Source of the DNA: Limnohabitans sp. Rim47
Lineage (GTDB): Bacteria > Pseudomonadota > Gammaproteobacteria > Burkholderiales > Burkholderiaceae_C
Direction of reading: 5' to 3'
Assembly: GCF_001517545.1 (NCBI RefSeq)
Contig: NZ_FBYA01000005.1
Coordinates: 155,381 to 211,975, forward strand
DNA length: 56,595 bases
In this document: piece by piece, positions 30,641 to 39,251 of the stretch
Position numbering within the stretch: the first letter of the stretch is position 1
Layout of the letters: the number at the start of each line of letters is the position of its first letter
The notes under the pieces: model-generated
Told to the model about the DNA's origin: nothing
The model's input: only the letters and a program-made list of their open reading frames with translations
Databases searched by the model: none
Made by a program: the position numbers and the translations under genes

Positions 30641-32086
30641 TCAGACGGCGACTTCGGCCAAGCGCTCAAAGGGCAGACTTTGCTTGACCAGAATCACCGT
30701 GCAGGGTGCCTGCATGGCCACCTTGATCGGAACCGTGGCCAAAACCCTTTGCATCTGCAAACCATGCGTTGCGGCCCCCATGATGACCATGTTGACCTGA
30801 TTGCCTTCCGCATAGCGCAGCAAGGCGTCCGCCACATCACCCGACTCGAGCACGTGAAAAGAGGTTTGGTGCCCGCCCAGGTCAAGCGCTTGGGCCCATT
30901 GCTGCAAGCGGCTCAAATGCCAGCGGTGCACTTGAGTCTCGCCCTTTTCGGCATCGGTGCTGCTGGTCAAACCCGGCGAAATCACCGTCACGCAAGCCAA
31001 CCGAGCGCCGGGACGAATACCCATGGAACGGGCCACAGCTTCGCGCAAAGAATACAGCGTGGCATCGCTCACATCGTGGTGCGGCACCGCCACCATGATG
31101 ATCGGCACTTGCTCAATTTGCTGCGCAGGCACAGGGCTTGGACGGTACGCCATGCCACTGGCACGAACCCAGCGCTTGAAATGCGTCCAAAAGCCAGTGC
31201 CCTCTATTTTTCGACCCCGTTCGGTCACGGTAACTTGGTCTGGATGGGTCAGATCAAACGCCAGATGAGATGCCGACGGGTAACGGTCGGCCGCCACGGG
31301 CTCCAAACAACGCAAGATCACTTCCTGCAGCCATTCTGGTAAATCCGGGCGGTGTTTTCGTGGCGGGGGCGGGTCCATCCACAAACGCTGGCGCATGCCT
31401 GCTGCGGTTGCTGGTTCACCAAAAGGCAGCTCGCCCGTGGCCAATTCATACAGCATGACCCCAATGGCAAAAATGTCGCTGCGTGGATCCCCGCGCACCC
31501 CAACCACTTGTTCGGGCGAGATCCAGACAGGCGAGCCCACGGCTTTGCGCAACTCCTCGGCCAGCAAATCCGGGTAGTGCGCGTGGCAAGACAAACCAAA
31601 GTCCAACATGACCGCAGAACCATCGGGGCGAATCAGCACATTGGCTGGCTTCAAGTCGAGATGACACACGTTTTGCTGGTGCAGACTGTGGGCCGCACGC
31701 GCCGTGGCAGCCCCCAGGCTCGCCATCTCGGGCACCGTCAAAGTCTCGCGATGGTCGAGCCAATGCTGCAGGGTATGGCCGTCGACATATTCCATCACCA
31801 GATAAGGCACTCGGGACAAATCTCCGGCGGCCACAAAACGCGGCACATGCGGCCCCTTGAGCTCGGACAAAATTTGCAACTCAATCTCGAAGCTCACAAT
31901 GTTTTCCGCGCCATCGCCCGCTGTCATGCGTGGAATCTTCATGGCCATTGGAAACTCGGCTGCTCGGTGCGTCCCGGCATCCGAAAGGGCGTAAACCACT
32001 TTGTAAATGTGGGCCATGCCACCGGCATGCAAACAGGCCTCGACCTCAAAGCCATCGATCTGGTGTCCGGGATTCAAAAGTTTCAA
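30641..32086 (-). CDS. Serine/threonine protein kinase fused to a universal stress (Usp) domain
   Basis: A 481-residue soluble protein. The N-terminal Hanks-type kinase is complete: glycine loop near 21-24, Lys50 in AMKIPR, catalytic HLDLKPANV at 142-150, DFG at 162-164 and SPVWISPEQ near 188. The C-terminal 145 residues match a UspA domain (VPIIMVAVPHH, VNMVIMGAATHG, PCTVILVKQ). There is no membrane segment, so signal input may come from nucleotide binding to Usp. The start is TTG 32086, overlapping the upstream phosphoesterase stop (TTGA), with GGAG eight bases upstream. No later start keeps the glycine loop. Confidence 0.88.
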   Translation of the reverse strand: MKLLNPGHQIDGFEVEACLHAGGMAHIYKVVYALSDAGTHRAAEFPMAMKIPRMTAGDGAENIVSFEIELQILSELKGPHVPRFVAAGDLSRVPYLVMEYVDGHTLQHWLDHRETLTVPEMASLGAATARAAHSLHQQNVCHLDLKPANVLIRPDGSAVMLDFGLSCHAHYPDLLAEELRKAVGSPVWISPEQVVGVRGDPRSDIFAIGVMLYELATGELPFGEPATAAGMRQRLWMDPPPPRKHRPDLPEWLQEVILRCLEPVAADRYPSASHLAFDLTHPDQVTVTERGRKIEGTGFWTHFKRWVRASGMAYRPSPVPAQQIEQVPIIMVAVPHHDVSDATLYSLREAVARSMGIRPGARLACVTVISPGLTSSTDAEKGETQVHRWHLSRLQQWAQALDLGGHQTSFHVLESGDVADALLRYAEGNQVNMVIMGAATHGLQMQRVLATVPIKVAMQAPCTVILVKQSLPFERLAEVAV

Positions 32087-32844
32087 CGTCCACGCTCCAA
32101 TCGTTGTGAAAAATATGCCGGCAATCCGGCCCGTCGAATCGCAGCCGCGGCTTCGGCATGGTTGTAAGGCACCCGGTGAAACGTCATTTTTTGAAGCGTG
32201 CGATCGTAAACCGCGTACATGGCGCGGGCATCGCCATCACGCGGCTGACCGCATGAGCCAACACAGCCCACCATGGGCCGGTGCAAAGGCGTGGGCACAG
32301 GCGTGCCAGGTGTCGGGTCAAATCGCATCAAGTTGCGACCAGCCCCTCGGTAATACAGCGTCTGATGGTGCACATGCCCCACCAAAACGTGCGGCCCTTG
32401 TTGTTTAGCCAAGGCCTGATCCAGGCATCGCCCTGCAGCAGCCTCGCCATCGACATAGCGCCACGAAGCCGGATGGTCGGCGCTGGCATGAACCAGCAAC
32501 AAACCATCCTGCGCTACGGTGAGCGGCAAATGCGACAAAAATTCCCGATGTGCCTCGCTCAACTGCGCGGATGTCCACTGCGCACTCTGTGAGCCCAGGG
32601 TGGCCTCTGCGCCTTGCGCCGAAGGGGGATTCAAAGCCATTTCATCGTGGTTGCCGAGCAGCACCAGAGCCCCTTGCAAGGCCAAGTTCATCACTTCGTC
32701 GAGAACCGCCACAGGGTCTGCGCCATATCCCACCAGATCACCCAAAAAGGCAAATTGATCCACGCCCTGCTGGCGCGCATGCGCCAGGCAAGCCTGCAAG
32801 GCTTGACGGTTGGCATGGATGTCAGAAATCAGGGCCAGTTTCAT
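32083..32844 (-). CDS. Metallophosphoesterase (calcineurin-like)
   Basis: A 253-residue phosphoesterase with the binuclear metal site motifs SDIHAN near the start, GDLVGYG, GNHDE and VGHVHHQ. The closest groups are bacterial YfcE/serine-threonine-phosphatase-like proteins. Its stop overlaps the start of the kinase-Usp gene, so the two are translationally coupled and may form an opposing kinase/phosphatase pair. That pairing is inferred from gene order only. The start at ATG 32844 puts SDIHAN at the usual distance; ATG 32862 is an alternative. Confidence 0.87.
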   Translation of the reverse strand: MKLALISDIHANRQALQACLAHARQQGVDQFAFLGDLVGYGADPVAVLDEVMNLALQGALVLLGNHDEMALNPPSAQGAEATLGSQSAQWTSAQLSEAHREFLSHLPLTVAQDGLLLVHASADHPASWRYVDGEAAAGRCLDQALAKQQGPHVLVGHVHHQTLYYRGAGRNLMRFDPTPGTPVPTPLHRPMVGCVGSCGQPRDGDARAMYAVYDRTLQKMTFHRVPYNHAEAAAAIRRAGLPAYFSQRLERGR

Positions 32845-32955
32845 GGGGATCTTCGCTGCCATGATGACAGTCCATTGGTGTGCGGAGCTTGCCTCAGATC
32901 AAGTTTGAGGCACATACCCGACTGTATCCAACCGAGCACGCCCAGACGCCAAAAC

Positions 32956-33597
32956 TCAGACTTTGCGCTGAATGCCCACGGGCAATCGGCCCACCCCGGT
33001 CCACTCCGGAGACTGGAACCAAGGGTCCTCTTGCAGGTAGGCCCGCAACATAGGCAAGGCATCGTTGCCCCAAAACACCTGCCCATCGACCACAAAACTG
33101 GGCACCCCAAACAAGTTCAGCGCGATCGCTTCGTCGGTATTGGCTTTCAGGCGCTGCTTGACTTCGGCGCTGCCCACATCGGCCACAGGAGCCAGATCGG
33201 CATTGAGCGCAGCCAGACGAACTGCATCGGCGGCCTCTTGGCCGGTGCACCACACATGCCGAAAAATCTTCTCGCAAACGAAGCGGTTGGGCTCGCCTGC
33301 CGGATCGCACGCCGTGGCCAAGCGCAACAAACCCAAAGAATTGAAAGGATGGCTGGCGGGCAGCTGCAAAGGCGTGCCTTGCGCGCGCGCTTGCCACTGC
33401 ACCTGCCGGTAAGTCCAGTCGCGCTTGGCGGGAATCTCTGCCGGGCCCAACTGGCCATGGTGGTGCAGCATGGCACCAAAGACCACAGGCTTGTGCACCA
33501 CCCGATGACTGATGCCCTGCAAGGCTTGGGGCAAAGCATCGAAGGCCAGCCACGCATAAGGAGAAATAAAGTCGAGGTAGAAGTGAATGGTTTTCAT
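32956..33597 (-). CDS. 2-hydroxychromene-2-carboxylate isomerase / DsbA-like family protein
   Basis: A 213-residue protein of the DsbA-like thioredoxin fold with no CxxC. The N-terminal IHFYLDFISPYAWLAFDAL and the later NLFGVPSFVVDGQVFWGNDAL are the signatures of HCCA isomerases and kappa-class glutathione transferases, which use a Ser at the start of helix 1. HCCA isomerase acts in naphthalene degradation, but relatives without such a pathway are common, so the substrate here is open. It lies in the minus-strand run with the DUF1289 gene. Confidence 0.85.
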   Translation of the reverse strand: MKTIHFYLDFISPYAWLAFDALPQALQGISHRVVHKPVVFGAMLHHHGQLGPAEIPAKRDWTYRQVQWQARAQGTPLQLPASHPFNSLGLLRLATACDPAGEPNRFVCEKIFRHVWCTGQEAADAVRLAALNADLAPVADVGSAEVKQRLKANTDEAIALNLFGVPSFVVDGQVFWGNDALPMLRAYLQEDPWFQSPEWTGVGRLPVGIQRKV

Positions 33598-33631
33598 GGT
33601 GTGGTGCCAAGTGCCCCAAAAATCAAACGCG

Positions 33632-33889
33632 TCAGCGGTCCATCGCTTGGCGCTGGCGCAAACGCTCGGGAATTTGCGCCCAGACCTGGCGCTTTTCTTC
33701 GTCGGTGGCCCGGCTCCAGCCACCGATTTCGGGCAGCGTTCGCAAACACCCATCGCACCAGCCCGCGCTGGGGTGCATCAAGCACAGCGAGACACACGGC
33801 GATGGCACCGAATTCGGTGCAGGCGGTGTCGCCTCAGCCAGTACTTGCTCGGCGCGTTCACTGAGTTTTTTCCAATAGTGCTGGCTCAT
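33632..33889 (-). CDS. DUF1289 domain protein
   Basis: An 85-residue protein with the DUF1289 cysteine pattern SPCVSLCLMHPSAGWCDGCLRTLPEI and the WSRATDEEKRQVWAQIP helix. The four cysteines may bind an Fe-S cluster or zinc. The function is not established. Its ATG overlaps the stop of the upstream YbaK-like gene by four bases. Confidence 0.87.
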   Translation of the reverse strand: MSQHYWKKLSERAEQVLAEATPPAPNSVPSPCVSLCLMHPSAGWCDGCLRTLPEIGGWSRATDEEKRQVWAQIPERLRQRQAMDR

Positions 33890-34425
33890 GCCCGTACCTT
33901 CGTTAAATCAGGTGCATCAGCGGCCTCAGATGCGACTTGCGCCACATCGGCCAGTGGGGCTCCCGTCAGGCGCTTCAGGTCTTCGGGTCGCAAGCGGAAC
34001 ACACCGTGCGGGTGCCCGGCTGCGGCCCAGACTTCAGCAAAGCGCCACAGGTCTTGGTCGAGCAATGTCACGGGCGGGTTCAGGTGCGCAACGGGCGAAA
34101 CACCGCCGATGGTGAAACCCGTTTGCGCTTTCACGAAGTCGGCATCGGCCCGGCCGATCTTGCCCACCAAGGCCGACACTTTCTTTTCGTCCACCCGGCG
34201 GTCGCCGGAAGTGACCACCAGCACGGCCACACCATCTTCCTTGCGCTTGAAGATCACGCTCTTGGCGATCTGGCCCAATTGCACACCCAGGCCATCGGCG
34301 GCCTCTTGTGCGGTGCGCGCCGCACCATCGAGCATGACCGGGACATGAGGGTGCGAAGCGTCTTGCAAGGCCTGCGCAACGCGCTGCACGCCTTCGGGCA
34401 GCGCATGAAGTTCAGATCCGCACAT
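33886..34425 (-). CDS. YbaK/EbsC family protein (aminoacyl-tRNA deacylase-like)
   Basis: A 179-residue protein of the YbaK/ProX-like fold. Members hydrolyse mischarged aminoacyl-tRNAs such as Cys- or Ala-tRNA-Pro. The conserved Lys is in QIAKSVIFKRKEDGVAVLV, and GFTIGGVSPVAHLNP matches the GGxxP loop. The specific tRNA cannot be told. It starts 3 bp after the HMG-CoA lyase stop and overlaps the DUF1289 gene. Confidence 0.87.
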   Translation of the reverse strand: MCGSELHALPEGVQRVAQALQDASHPHVPVMLDGAARTAQEAADGLGVQLGQIAKSVIFKRKEDGVAVLVVTSGDRRVDEKKVSALVGKIGRADADFVKAQTGFTIGGVSPVAHLNPPVTLLDQDLWRFAEVWAAAGHPHGVFRLRPEDLKRLTGAPLADVAQVASEAADAPDLTKVRA

Positions 34426-34428
34426 GCT

Positions 34429-35337
34429 TTAACCCGCCCGCTTGTTGAGGATGGCCGTGGCCACCCGCGACTGGGTTTTGCGGCCCAGAAAGTCGCTGAT
34501 GAACGCACCCGCGTCGATCAGCTTGTCAAGATCGATCCCCGTTTCAATGCCCATGCCGTGCAACATGTAAATCACCTCTTCAGTGGCCACGTTGCCCGTG
34601 GCCCCTTTGGCATAGGGGCAACCGCCCAAACCGGCCACAGACGATTGGAAATTCCAGACGCCCATTTGCAGCGCCGCCAGCGTGTTGGACAGCGCCTGGC
34701 CGTAGGTGTCGTGAAAGTGGCCGCAGACTTGGTCCACGTCGTAATGCTGCAGCGTGGCTTCGATGGCCTTTTGCACTTTGAGTGGCGTCCCCGCCCCAAT
34801 CGTGTCAGCCACATCCACGCGCTGCACGCCAATTTGCTTCATCAATCCAGCCAGATACGCCACACGCTCAGGGGCCACATCGCCCTCGTAGGGGCAGCCC
34901 ACGGTGCAGCTCATGGCGCCGCGCACCGCGATGCCAGCGGCCAACGCCGCCTGCACCACGGGCGCAAACCGCTCGATGCTTTCGGCGATTGAGCAATTGA
35001 TGTTTTTGAGGCTGAAGGCCTCGCTGGCCGCACCAAACACCACGATCTCGTCAGGCTGTGTTTTGAGGGCCGCTTCAAAACCCTGCAGGTTGGGCGTGAG
35101 CACCGAATAACGCACACCGCTCTGGCGCTGGATGCCCGCCATCACTTCGGCGTTATCGGCCATTTGCGGCACCCACTTGGGGCTGACAAAACTGGTGACT
35201 TCGATCTCTTTCAGGCCTGCGGCCTGCAGGCGGTGCACCAGCTCAATCTTGACGGCAGCTGGCACCGGCTGCTTTTCGTTTTGCAGACCGTCTCGGGGGC
35301 CGACATCGATGAGTTGAACGCGTGAAGGCAATGACAT
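34429..35337 (-). CDS. liuE: Hydroxymethylglutaryl-CoA lyase
   Basis: A 302-residue TIM-barrel enzyme that splits HMG-CoA into acetoacetate and acetyl-CoA, the last dedicated step of leucine degradation. Evidence includes the metal-site motif DVGPRDGLQNE near the N-terminus, FHDTYGQALSNT, and the active-site loop GLGGCPYAKGATGNVATE with the catalytic Cys. It lies downstream of liuBCD on the same strand, with a reductase gene between. The start is taken at ATG 35337. Confidence 0.95.
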   Translation of the reverse strand: MSLPSRVQLIDVGPRDGLQNEKQPVPAAVKIELVHRLQAAGLKEIEVTSFVSPKWVPQMADNAEVMAGIQRQSGVRYSVLTPNLQGFEAALKTQPDEIVVFGAASEAFSLKNINCSIAESIERFAPVVQAALAAGIAVRGAMSCTVGCPYEGDVAPERVAYLAGLMKQIGVQRVDVADTIGAGTPLKVQKAIEATLQHYDVDQVCGHFHDTYGQALSNTLAALQMGVWNFQSSVAGLGGCPYAKGATGNVATEEVIYMLHGMGIETGIDLDKLIDAGAFISDFLGRKTQSRVATAILNKRAG

Positions 35338-35348
35338 GTGGAAAACTT

Positions 35349-36269
35349 TCAATAACCGCGCTGGGGATCGACCACACCGTTGATCGAATCCCCGCGCTGC
35401 AAAGCCTGGATTTTGCCTACGATTTGCGCAATGCTTTCTTCACGCAGGGTGCGCGCTGAGGTGTGGGGCGTGACGTTGATTTTCGGGTGTTGCCAAAAAG
35501 CGTGGTCGGCAGGCAGTGGCTCAGTGCGAAACACGTCGAGCGTGGCCCCGGCCAGATGGCCGCTGTCGATCAGGGCGATCAGATCGGCATCGACCAAGTG
35601 CCGGCCTCGGGCCACGTTGATGACGTAGCCACCGGGCTGCAATGTCGACAGCGTGGCTTGGTTCAGCATGTTTTCGGTCTCCGGCGTGAGCGGCATCAGA
35701 TTGACCAAAACCCGCGTGGCCGCCAAAAATTCGGGCAAGCCCTGGGGCCCATTGAAACAGCGGATGCCGGGCAGGTTTTTGGCGCTGCGGCTGTAACCAT
35801 TGACCGAAAAGTCAAACACCTGCAAGGCTTTGGCCACACGCTCGCCGAGCACGCCAAGACCCATTACACCAACTGCAAAATCGGCACGGTTGCGCGGCTT
35901 GCGGTAAGACCATTTGCCTGCTTGGGTGTCAGCGTCGTAGCCGTCGAACTCGCGAAAATGCCGGATCACCGCATGGCACACGTATTCGGCCATCTGCACC
36001 GACATCCCCGCGTCGTCCAGACGCACCACCTTCAGGTGGGCAGGCAAACGCAGCTGAAGCAAGGCGTCCACGCCCGCACCGATGTTGAACAAGGTTTTCA
36101 GGCCCGCTTGTTCGTCGATGAACTGCTGTGGCGGCGCCCAGACGATGGCGTGGTCGACCTGCGCTGCGCCAGGGGTCCAGGCGGATACGACAGCTTGCGG
36201 AAAGGCTTGTTGCAGGCCCTGCACCCAAGGCGTGGGGTCGAGCTTGTCAAAGCAGATGGTGATGTTCAT
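35349..36269 (-). CDS. ghrA: Glyoxylate/hydroxypyruvate reductase A (D-2-hydroxyacid dehydrogenase family)
   Basis: A 306-residue NAD(P)-dependent reductase of GhrA type. It has the nucleotide-binding segment VGVMGLGVLGERVAKAL, the substrate arginine region INVARGRHLVD, and HTSAR near the end, which holds the catalytic His. It should reduce glyoxylate or hydroxypyruvate in the cytosol. It sits between liuD and HMG-CoA lyase, but is separated from liuD by a 145-bp gap with a REP pair, so its link to leucine degradation is doubtful. Confidence 0.9.
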   Translation of the reverse strand: MNITICFDKLDPTPWVQGLQQAFPQAVVSAWTPGAAQVDHAIVWAPPQQFIDEQAGLKTLFNIGAGVDALLQLRLPAHLKVVRLDDAGMSVQMAEYVCHAVIRHFREFDGYDADTQAGKWSYRKPRNRADFAVGVMGLGVLGERVAKALQVFDFSVNGYSRSAKNLPGIRCFNGPQGLPEFLAATRVLVNLMPLTPETENMLNQATLSTLQPGGYVINVARGRHLVDADLIALIDSGHLAGATLDVFRTEPLPADHAFWQHPKINVTPHTSARTLREESIAQIVGKIQALQRGDSINGVVDPQRGY

Positions 36270-36319
36270 GGGTGGATTTTGTCAGCAAGGCCAACCCCGC
36301 TATGTCGCATGGGTTAGCG

Positions 36320-36387
36320 CATCGCTGGCAGGGCAAGCTCCTGCCAACACCTTGGATCCCGTAGGAGCCAGCCCTGCTGGCAATTGA
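36320..36387. repeat. Inverted pair of REP-like elements (BIME-like), copy 2
   Basis: CATCGCTGGCAGGGCAAGCT with CCTGCC on the left faces GTAGGAGCCAGCCCTGCTGG on the right. Each unit is an imperfect palindrome (GCCAGCCC/GCTGGC). The units are inverted relative to each other, in the liuD-ghrA gap. GTAG at the foot of the right unit is the usual REP/RAYT landmark. The sequence differs from copy 1 at 16134-16208. Confidence 0.62.
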
Positions 36388-36414
36388 GGCCCTTGTGGTC
36401 TTCAGACCCGCACC

Positions 36415-38448
36415 TCACACCGCCAGCTTGAGCAGCTCGGCCCCATCGGCCACTTGGTCGCCGGGTGCGTACAGAAGCTCAGCCACCACACCGTCCTTGG
36501 GCGCACTGATGGTGTGCTCCATCTTCATGGCTTCCATCACGGCCAGCGGCTGACCGGCCAGAACCCGGTCACCCACCTTGACGGCAAACGACACCACCTT
36601 GCCCGGCATCGGCGCCGTCAGCCGGCCGCCTTCTTGTGCGGCCTCACCAGCGTGGGCCAGCGGGTCGAGCACGGTGATGCGGGTCGCACCTTGCGGAGTG
36701 AACAGGTGCGCAGTCTCGCCTTGCCAGTCCAGCTGACTGAAGAGGCGGGGCGTGCTGCCCCACTGCACCCACAGGCCTGCGCCATCGGCGGTAAAGCCCA
36801 ACACGCCTGATGCAGCGTCCTCGCCCTCCAGCGATAAGCTCACAGCACCATCGTGCAAGTAATTCAGCCGAGCCGAGAGGGGCTGGTCTTGCCACAGGAA
36901 TTCAAAGCGCCGTTGCGCCAGACCGTGCGACTGCCAGCCATCGCGGCGGCTGAAAGGGTCTGTGCCTTGCAAGGATTTTTCGGCATGCAGGGTGTGGGCC
37001 ACCACGGCGGCCACGGCCGCAGGCAAGCCCACGGTTTCCTGTTTGAACAGGGTGGCCGCTTCACGCTGGATGAGCGCGGTGTCGAGTTGTGCGTTGGCAA
37101 AGGCCGACGAGCGCACCACATGACGCAAGAACTGCACATTGGTGTTCAAACCCACGATGTGGGTTTGTGCCAATGCGGTGTCGAGCCGGGCAAGCGCTTG
37201 CTCGCGGGTGTCGCCGTGCACGATCAGCTTGGCCACCATCGAGTCGTAAAAAGGGCTGATGGTGTCGCCCTGGCGCACGCCATCGTCGATGCGGACCGCG
37301 ACGCTTGTGCCGCTCATGTTGGCGAGCTGAAAGCTGCTCGCTTGGGGCTTGCGGTAAACCTGCAGCGTGCCGGTGGCGGGCAGGAAGTTGTTGTCGGGGT
37401 TTTCAGCGCAGATGCGCGCTTCGATGGCATGGCCCTGAATGCGCAGCTGGTCTTGCCGCAAAGGCAAGGGCTCGCCATTGGCCACGCGCAACTGCCACTC
37501 CACCAAGTCCAGCCCGGTGATGGCCTCGGTGACCGGGTGTTCGACCTGCAAGCGGGTGTTCATCTCCATGAAAAAGAACTTCATCGACTCTGGTTGGTCA
37601 TAGGCCGCTTGCTCGACGATGAACTCCACCGTGCCCGCGCCCACATAGTTCACAGCCTTGGCAGCGGCCACCGCCGCAGCGCCCATTTGCGCACGCAGGG
37701 CGTCGGTCATGCCGGGGGCCGGGGCTTCTTCGAGCACTTTTTGGTGGCGGCGCTGCACCGAGCAATCGCGCTCGAACAAATACACGCATTGGCCGTGCGT
37801 GTCGCCAAACACCTGGATCTCAATGTGGCGGGGGCGCTGCACGTATTTTTCGATCAGCACCGCATCGCTGCCAAAGCTGTTGATGGCTTCGCGCTGGCAA
37901 CTGGCCAAGGCCGCCGCAAAGTCTTCGGACTTTTCCACCACCCGCATGCCTTTGCCACCGCCCCCCGCGCTGGCCTTGATCAGTGCCGGGTAACCGATGC
38001 GATCCGCTTCGCGTTGCAGCAAGGCCGGGTCTTGGTTTGCGCCGTGGTAGCCGGGCACCAAAGGCACACCTGCGGCTTCCATCAAGCGCTTGGATTCGGC
38101 CTTCAAGCCCATGGCCAAAATGGCCGAGGCCGGTGGGCCAATGAACACCAAGCCCGCTGCGGCGCAGGCCTTGGCGAAGTCTTCGTTCTCGCTCAAGAAT
38201 CCATAACCGGGGTGCACCGCCTCGGCCCCGGTGGCCTTGGCGGCTTGCAAAATCCGCTCCCAGCGCAGGTAGCTGTCTTTGGGGGCGCTGCCGCCCACAT
38301 GCACCGCTTCGTCGCAGGCCAGCACATGCTTGGCGCCGGCATCGGCATCCGAATAAACGGCCACGGTCTGGATGCCCATGCGGCGCGCCGTAGCGGCCAC
38401 ACGGCAAGCGATTTCGCCACGGTTGGCGATCAGGATTTTTTTGAACAT
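36415..38448 (-). CDS. liuD: Methylcrotonyl-CoA carboxylase alpha (biotin) subunit
   Basis: A 677-residue biotin-dependent carboxylase subunit. In order it has biotin carboxylase (FKKILIANRGEIACRV start, the ATP-grasp glycine loop KASAGGGGKGMRVV, and the EMNTRLQVEHPVTE active site), a linker, and a C-terminal biotinyl domain with EAMKMEHTI, where Lys carries biotin. With LiuB it carboxylates 3-methylcrotonyl-CoA. Assignment to methylcrotonyl- rather than propionyl-CoA rests on the adjoining liuB, liuC and HMG-CoA lyase genes. The start at ATG 38448 has a GAGGAAG site. Confidence 0.93.
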   Translation of the reverse strand: MFKKILIANRGEIACRVAATARRMGIQTVAVYSDADAGAKHVLACDEAVHVGGSAPKDSYLRWERILQAAKATGAEAVHPGYGFLSENEDFAKACAAAGLVFIGPPASAILAMGLKAESKRLMEAAGVPLVPGYHGANQDPALLQREADRIGYPALIKASAGGGGKGMRVVEKSEDFAAALASCQREAINSFGSDAVLIEKYVQRPRHIEIQVFGDTHGQCVYLFERDCSVQRRHQKVLEEAPAPGMTDALRAQMGAAAVAAAKAVNYVGAGTVEFIVEQAAYDQPESMKFFFMEMNTRLQVEHPVTEAITGLDLVEWQLRVANGEPLPLRQDQLRIQGHAIEARICAENPDNNFLPATGTLQVYRKPQASSFQLANMSGTSVAVRIDDGVRQGDTISPFYDSMVAKLIVHGDTREQALARLDTALAQTHIVGLNTNVQFLRHVVRSSAFANAQLDTALIQREAATLFKQETVGLPAAVAAVVAHTLHAEKSLQGTDPFSRRDGWQSHGLAQRRFEFLWQDQPLSARLNYLHDGAVSLSLEGEDAASGVLGFTADGAGLWVQWGSTPRLFSQLDWQGETAHLFTPQGATRITVLDPLAHAGEAAQEGGRLTAPMPGKVVSFAVKVGDRVLAGQPLAVMEAMKMEHTISAPKDGVVAELLYAPGDQVADGAELLKLAV

Positions 38449-38458
38449 GTTTGCTTCC

Positions 38459-39241
38459 TCAAGCCAGCCATTGGGGTTTGCGTTTTTGCAAGAAGGACTG
38501 CACGCCCTCTTTGCCTTCAGCGCTTGAACGGATGTCGGCGATGCCCGCCACCGTCTGCGCCACCAGAGCGTCGTTGATCTCGCGCTCGGCCACGTTTTGC
38601 ACCAGCTTTTTGCACGCCCGCACGGCATGGGGGCTGGCGTTCACCAGCGCTTGCGTCAGCTCAGCCACTTGGGCGTCCAATGCATCGGCGGTCACCACCG
38701 CATTCACCAAGCCGATGCGGTGCGCCTCGGCGGCACCAAAGCGCTCAGCGGTCAAAAAGTAGCGGTGCGCCGCACGCGTGCCCATGGCACGGATCACATA
38801 GGGGCTGATGGTGGCCGGTATCAAGCCCAGCTTGACCTCGCTGAGACAATAGTTCGCCGTGTCCACACTCACGGCCATGTCACACGCGGCCACCAAGCCC
38901 ATACCGCCCGCATACACATCGCCCTGCACGCGGGCGATGGTGGGCTGGGGGCATTCGTAGATGGCGCGCAGCATGGCCGCCAGCTCGCCCGCATCGGCCA
39001 GGTTTTCTTCGCGGCTGTAATCGGCCATGCGGCGCATCCAGTTCAGGTCTGCGCCTGCGCAAAAAGCGGGGCCTTCGGCGGCCAGCACCACACAGCGCAC
39101 GGCGCTGTCTTGGGCCACCGCCAGAAAAGCGTTTTTCAGCTCGGCAATGACTTCGTCATTGAAGGCATTGCGCACATCGGGGCGCGACAGCGTGATGGTG
39201 TGCACGCTGTTTTGGGTGGAAAGGGTCAGGGCTGTCGTCAT
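38459..39241 (-). CDS. liuC: Methylglutaconyl-CoA hydratase (enoyl-CoA hydratase family)
   Basis: A 260-residue crotonase-fold protein. The oxyanion-hole segment FCAGADLNWMRRM near residue 63 and the VQGDVYAGGMGLVAACD loop near 105 are typical of LiuC/AUH-like hydratases, which hydrate 3-methylglutaconyl-CoA to HMG-CoA. It lies between liuB and liuD with gaps of about 10 bp, so the three form one transcript. Confidence 0.91.
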   Translation of the reverse strand: MTTALTLSTQNSVHTITLSRPDVRNAFNDEVIAELKNAFLAVAQDSAVRCVVLAAEGPAFCAGADLNWMRRMADYSREENLADAGELAAMLRAIYECPQPTIARVQGDVYAGGMGLVAACDMAVSVDTANYCLSEVKLGLIPATISPYVIRAMGTRAAHRYFLTAERFGAAEAHRIGLVNAVVTADALDAQVAELTQALVNASPHAVRACKKLVQNVAEREINDALVAQTVAGIADIRSSAEGKEGVQSFLQKRKPQWLA

Positions 39242-39251
39242 GGCAACCCCA

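Noticed and set aside
32062..32086. TTG start of the kinase-Usp gene taken as a sign of a truncated or broken gene
   Set aside because: The glycine-rich loop follows at the normal distance, a GGAG site precedes the TTG, and it overlaps the upstream stop as in coupled genes.
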